This document shows, piece by piece, positions 7,201 through 8,643 of a DNA stretch of 8,643 nucleotides (position 1 is its first letter; each line of letters begins with the position of its first letter). The translations under genes and the position numbers were made by a program. The DNA comes from an uncultured Saprospirales bacterium (lineage in GTDB: Bacteria > Bacteroidota > Bacteroidia > Chitinophagales > JADIYW01): the NCBI GenBank assembly GCA_938008535.1, contig CALLKF010000025.1, forward strand, positions 1-8,643, read 5' to 3'. The notes under the pieces were generated by a model. That model worked only from the letters and a program-made list of their open reading frames with translations, was not told the DNA's origin and searched no databases.

Positions 7201-8361
7201 ATTGCTGGATGTGAAGCAACTTACGATGATGTAGTAGTAAAAAATGGATCACCAACATTAATTGCAAAAGCAGGCATTGATGCTACTTTTTGTGATACGA
7301 GTTCTCTTGTATTAGATGGAAGTGTTCCTGGTGCTGGTGAAACAGGTGTGTGGTCTGTTGTTTCAGGTGCAGCTGGCACAACTTTTTTCCCAAATGCCAA
7401 TACGCCAAATGCTATAATAAAAAATATAAAGCCAGGTATTTATAACTTAAAATGGACAATCACCAATGGTTATTGCTCAACTTCAGATACTAAAAAAATC
7501 GAAAATTATGCAACTTCAACAATAGTAAACGCAGGCAACGATTTTACATTATGTAATAATATTTATAGTATTCCTCTCTCTGGAGCTTCCGTAAGTGGAT
7601 TTACGACAGAAGGTTATTGGTCCATTGTTTCTGGTCAAGGTGAATTAAATAGCACAAGTCTTACAACGAATCCTAATACGATAATATTTAAACCTGCTGC
7701 TGGTTTTTCAGGACCTGTCGTACTTCGTCTTTCTGCTAATGACATTTGTAAAACTATAACAGATGAAATAACAATTGTTGTTGAAAAATCAATATCTGCA
7801 TCGCATGCAATGGATGATTCTGTAAATACTGAACTCAATACAGAGGTCGTAATAAATGTTTTAAAAAACGATTTATTACTTAATAATGATAATCTATACA
7901 ATGATGCAATTATCTTAAAACCAACACATGGCACGGTAAATATAAACAATGATGGCTCTATAGTATATCAACCTATTAATGGTTATGTTGGTCTTGATAG
8001 CTTTAATTATAAGCTGTCTAATTCAGATATAAAACAGGAGAATACTTGTTATGTCAACGGTAGAGACAATGCATGGGTTTACATCACTATCGAAGGTTGT
8101 ATTTTTCCAAATGCATTTTCACCAGATGGAGATGGAATTAATGATGTTTTTGAAATTCCATGCGCGCAAGGAAATATGCAATTCACCGTATTTAATCGTT
8201 CAGGAATTGAAGTCTATAAGAATGATCAATATTTGAATGATTGGAATGGAACTTACAATGGATTGCCATTGCCAGATGGAACGTATTATTATATGCTGAG
8301 CTATTCAACAGATTTGAAAAATAAATTAAATAAAAACGGATTTATTACGCTGCGCAGATAA
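4249..8361 (+). CDS. Giant T9SS-secreted surface protein, PKD-like repeats and type B sorting domain
   Basis: The 1370-residue product has a signal peptide (MRNLLLTLLLLYIARG..., cleavage likely after A20), then 13 tandem PKD/K319L-like Ig-fold repeats of 85-96 residues (about 23-1186), a Big_9/cadherin-like module (about 1187-1282; VVINVLKND, HGTVNINNDGSIVYQP, GYVGLDSFNYK) and a gliding-motility-type C-terminal domain (about 1283-1370; FPNAFSPDGDGIND, FNRSGIEVY, LPDGTYYY, ending GFITLRR). That last domain is the type B signal for export by the type IX secretion system; such proteins reach the cell surface or medium. No catalytic domain is visible, so an adhesin or structural surface role is inferred. 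The sorting domain has RSG where RWG is usual and WNG for WDG. A PorP/SprF-family gene follows by 43 bp, as is common for such cargo. Expression is probably from the promoter at 3934-3964. Confidence 0.9.
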   Translation: MRNLLLTLLLLYIARGTLLAQNCSINAGLNSSVCLAESIKLYGTRSGLFVPNATSKWIQLSGSPVIINQPDSLITSISGYSDGTYTFQLKNTCQDGIVSYDTVTVSVFPLTKANAGKDTLLCASASYHLNANYPLLPGETGEWSIINNNGNLTINNLFDPNSIISLQANSPGISQLRWIISNTNGCVSYDDVIITNCGGTALVYAGPDQFLDNCYVGTACTKLIATNGNIGVGGQNGIWTFVSGPSIPNLTMVNTPIASACNLIPGTYVFRYTVSGPCSNGMDEVSVTVPFPSQNAPLVNAGNGMVICDMTSTITLNGSITDNSTEIAQWSQISGPSTVSFNSPNSSSTVVTGLINPGTYSFSYSVKNLTTNCTGIGIVNISKYQPGYIDGGPDQILPCNTTETVIPTVTTGLGYVTYKIISGPSGAFSYPTRADTKNTIKGLIYPGTYRVEINYQFGSECDAINDFVDITVSRPPTGANAGTYQNFTCAAASTQLAGNNPMLTGLGSGCWSQVDGPNMAILATPNNYLCNISGTIAGRYVFRWTVSGGLGCPDNHDDIVVISPGNDVTKANAGIDRQVCINSQVILDGNSIRADETVKWSVIPNNITFFPNNNVVDPIVSGLQPNTAYTFIYTISNSCGSSSVDSIVINTSSVSGPSIANAGENQCLPKNTNSIQLNALQPTSGIGKWDLIEGNIVSIVNPFFYNTKVNGLKNGTYKFTWTVSVNGCSNNSIDTVIITIADSTTIANAGMDVAKCADSYVLNGNNPVFGTGHWSQISGDGAAVIVSPLNSTSLIKNLTTGTYIFRWTIENGVCSSNYDEVKLSISTPPSIANAGADQMLCVNGTTPVILQAQNPSPGVGQWVWVSGTTFSPTINIITPTKSTVSNLTSGAHVFRWIVSGGAGCPQSTDDVIVNVSMPANAGADKSLCNLTSTVLKGNAGTKGIWTQISGPNAIITQSPAQNPTANISGLKSSSTYIFRYTIPAIAGCEATYDDVVVKNGSPTLIAKAGIDATFCDTSSLVLDGSVPGAGETGVWSVVSGAAGTTFFPNANTPNAIIKNIKPGIYNLKWTITNGYCSTSDTKKIENYATSTIVNAGNDFTLCNNIYSIPLSGASVSGFTTEGYWSIVSGQGELNSTSLTTNPNTIIFKPAAGFSGPVVLRLSANDICKTITDEITIVVEKSISASHAMDDSVNTELNTEVVINVLKNDLLLNNDNLYNDAIILKPTHGTVNINNDGSIVYQPINGYVGLDSFNYKLSNSDIKQENTCYVNGRDNAWVYITIEGCIFPNAFSPDGDGINDVFEIPCAQGNMQFTVFNRSGIEVYKNDQYLNDWNGTYNGLPLPDGTYYYMLSYSTDLKNKLNKNGFITLRR
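4315..7806 (+). repeat. Thirteen PKD/K319L-like protein repeats, each with a Cys pair
   Basis: Repeats begin near residues 23, 113, 202, 298, 389, 479, 571, 660, 747, 832, 919, 1006 and 1093. Each opens with an NAG-type box (ANAG in seven of them, otherwise INAG, VYAG, VNAG, IDGG or AKAG), soon followed by a Cys, then a Trp before an SG(P) turn (Tyr in the fifth repeat), a GTYxFRW-like strand and a second Cys near the end. Repeats 9-12 are the most uniform in length (85-87 residues). The copies are diverged at the DNA level, so this is an old array rather than a recent expansion. Confidence 0.85.
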
Positions 8362-8370
8362 AAAAATCTG
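8355..8370 (+). other. Small hairpin at the adhesin stop codon
   Basis: CAGAT (8355-8359) and ATCTG (8366-8370) are complementary with a 6-nt A-rich loop that includes the stop codon, and ATTTTC follows. A five-pair stem with a short T run is too weak to call a terminator; it might slightly reduce read-through into the next gene. Confidence 0.25.
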
Positions 8371-8404
8371 ATTTTCATTAACAACCCTAAAGAAACATAA
8401 AAAC

Positions 8405-8643
8405 ATGAAACTGCAAGTAAACATAAAAGTAATTCTATTTATCATGCTGATAAGTTTTAATGTTTTTAATACCAAGGCTCAACAAGATGCTCAATACACG
8501 CAATTCATGTTTAATAAATTACCACAAAATGCAGGATATACAGGATCGAAAGAAGGATTAAGTATTCGTGCTGTATATAGAGACCAGTGGACTTCAAAAA
8601 ATGGAACTGCAATTGATGGAGCACCTAAAACGACATGCTTTAG
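8405..8643 (+). CDS. PorP/SprF family type IX secretion membrane protein, 5' part
   Basis: Seventy-nine codons are present before the window ends; full members have around 300 residues. A signal peptide (MKLQVNIKVILFIMLISFNV..., cleavage likely after KAQ or nearby) is followed by the family opening QQDAQYTQFMFNKLPQNAGYTGSKEGLSIRAVYRDQW, then GAPKT. This is the typical QDPQYTQYMFN / NPAYAGS / YRxQW pattern of PorP/SprF proteins, here with QNAGYTGS where YNPAYAGS is usual. These outer-membrane beta-barrel proteins work with the T9SS; SprF of Flavobacterium johnsoniae is needed for surface localisation of the adhesin SprB, and others serve neighbouring type B cargo. The 43-bp gap and lack of a promoter suggest cotranscription with the adhesin gene, which is its probable partner. 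ATG 8405 is preceded by an A-rich leader. Confidence 0.9.
   Translation, partial: MKLQVNIKVILFIMLISFNVFNTKAQQDAQYTQFMFNKLPQNAGYTGSKEGLSIRAVYRDQWTSKNGTAIDGAPKTTCF

Noticed and set aside
7635..7949. Minus-strand frame of 104 codons
   Set aside because: Antisense to the end of the adhesin repeats; composition follows from the sense codons.
8051..8236. Plus-strand frame of 61 codons in another frame
   Set aside because: It overlaps the type B sorting domain, which is unmistakable in the main frame.
4249..8361. Recent tandem duplication or phase-variable DNA repeats inside the adhesin gene
   Set aside because: Repeats resemble one another as protein, but no long identical DNA copies or short tandem tracts were seen.
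1..8643. tRNA, rRNA, CRISPR array, insertion sequence or integrase signature
   Set aside because: None found on reading both strands; no transposase-like protein or spaced identical repeats are present.

Overview
The window is AT-rich bacterial DNA from a member of the Bacteroidota, probably an uncultured Chitinophagales- or Flavobacteriales-like lineage; the order cannot be fixed from the sequence alone. Four things point to this phylum: a protein with a type IX secretion system (T9SS) type B C-terminal sorting domain, a PorP/SprF-family protein directly after it, A-rich translation leaders without a Shine-Dalgarno sequence, and a promoter of the Bacteroidota TTG / TAnnTTTG type.

Layout. 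(1) Positions 1-1223, plus strand, are a compact cell-envelope cluster: the 3' end of an EnvC/LytM-type murein hydrolase activator, a lipoprotein LptC for LPS export, and a 50-residue two-helix membrane protein that starts 2 bp after lptC and is easily missed. A 109-bp imperfect palindrome and a heptamer repeat lie over the start and signal peptide of lptC. (2) A convergent minus-strand gene (1263-1736) encodes a short Spo0M/arrestin-like protein. A likely bidirectional terminator separates it from the envelope cluster. (3) A divergent gene (1934-3847) encodes a CASTOR/POLLUX-type ion channel with two membrane helices and two cytoplasmic RCK/TrkA-N domains. (4) A 401-bp gene-free stretch (3848-4248) holds a very good Bacteroidota promoter followed by a leader of about 280 nt with nested inverted repeats and a GCAA-capped hairpin. 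(5) Positions 4249-8361 encode a 1370-residue secreted surface protein: signal peptide, 13 PKD/K319L-like repeats each with a cysteine pair, one Big_9/cadherin-like module and the type B sorting domain. (6) After 43 bp a PorP/SprF-family outer-membrane protein begins (8405) and runs off the window.

How they fit. The last two genes look like one transcription unit: a giant adhesin-like T9SS cargo and its dedicated PorP/SprF partner. The first three genes are envelope housekeeping (division-linked peptidoglycan remodelling and LPS transport). No wholly new system is evident. The most unusual points are the palindrome and heptamer repeat built into the lptC start and signal peptide, the long structured leader of the adhesin gene, the strictly repeated cysteine pairs in the adhesin, and the unrecognised 50-residue membrane protein.
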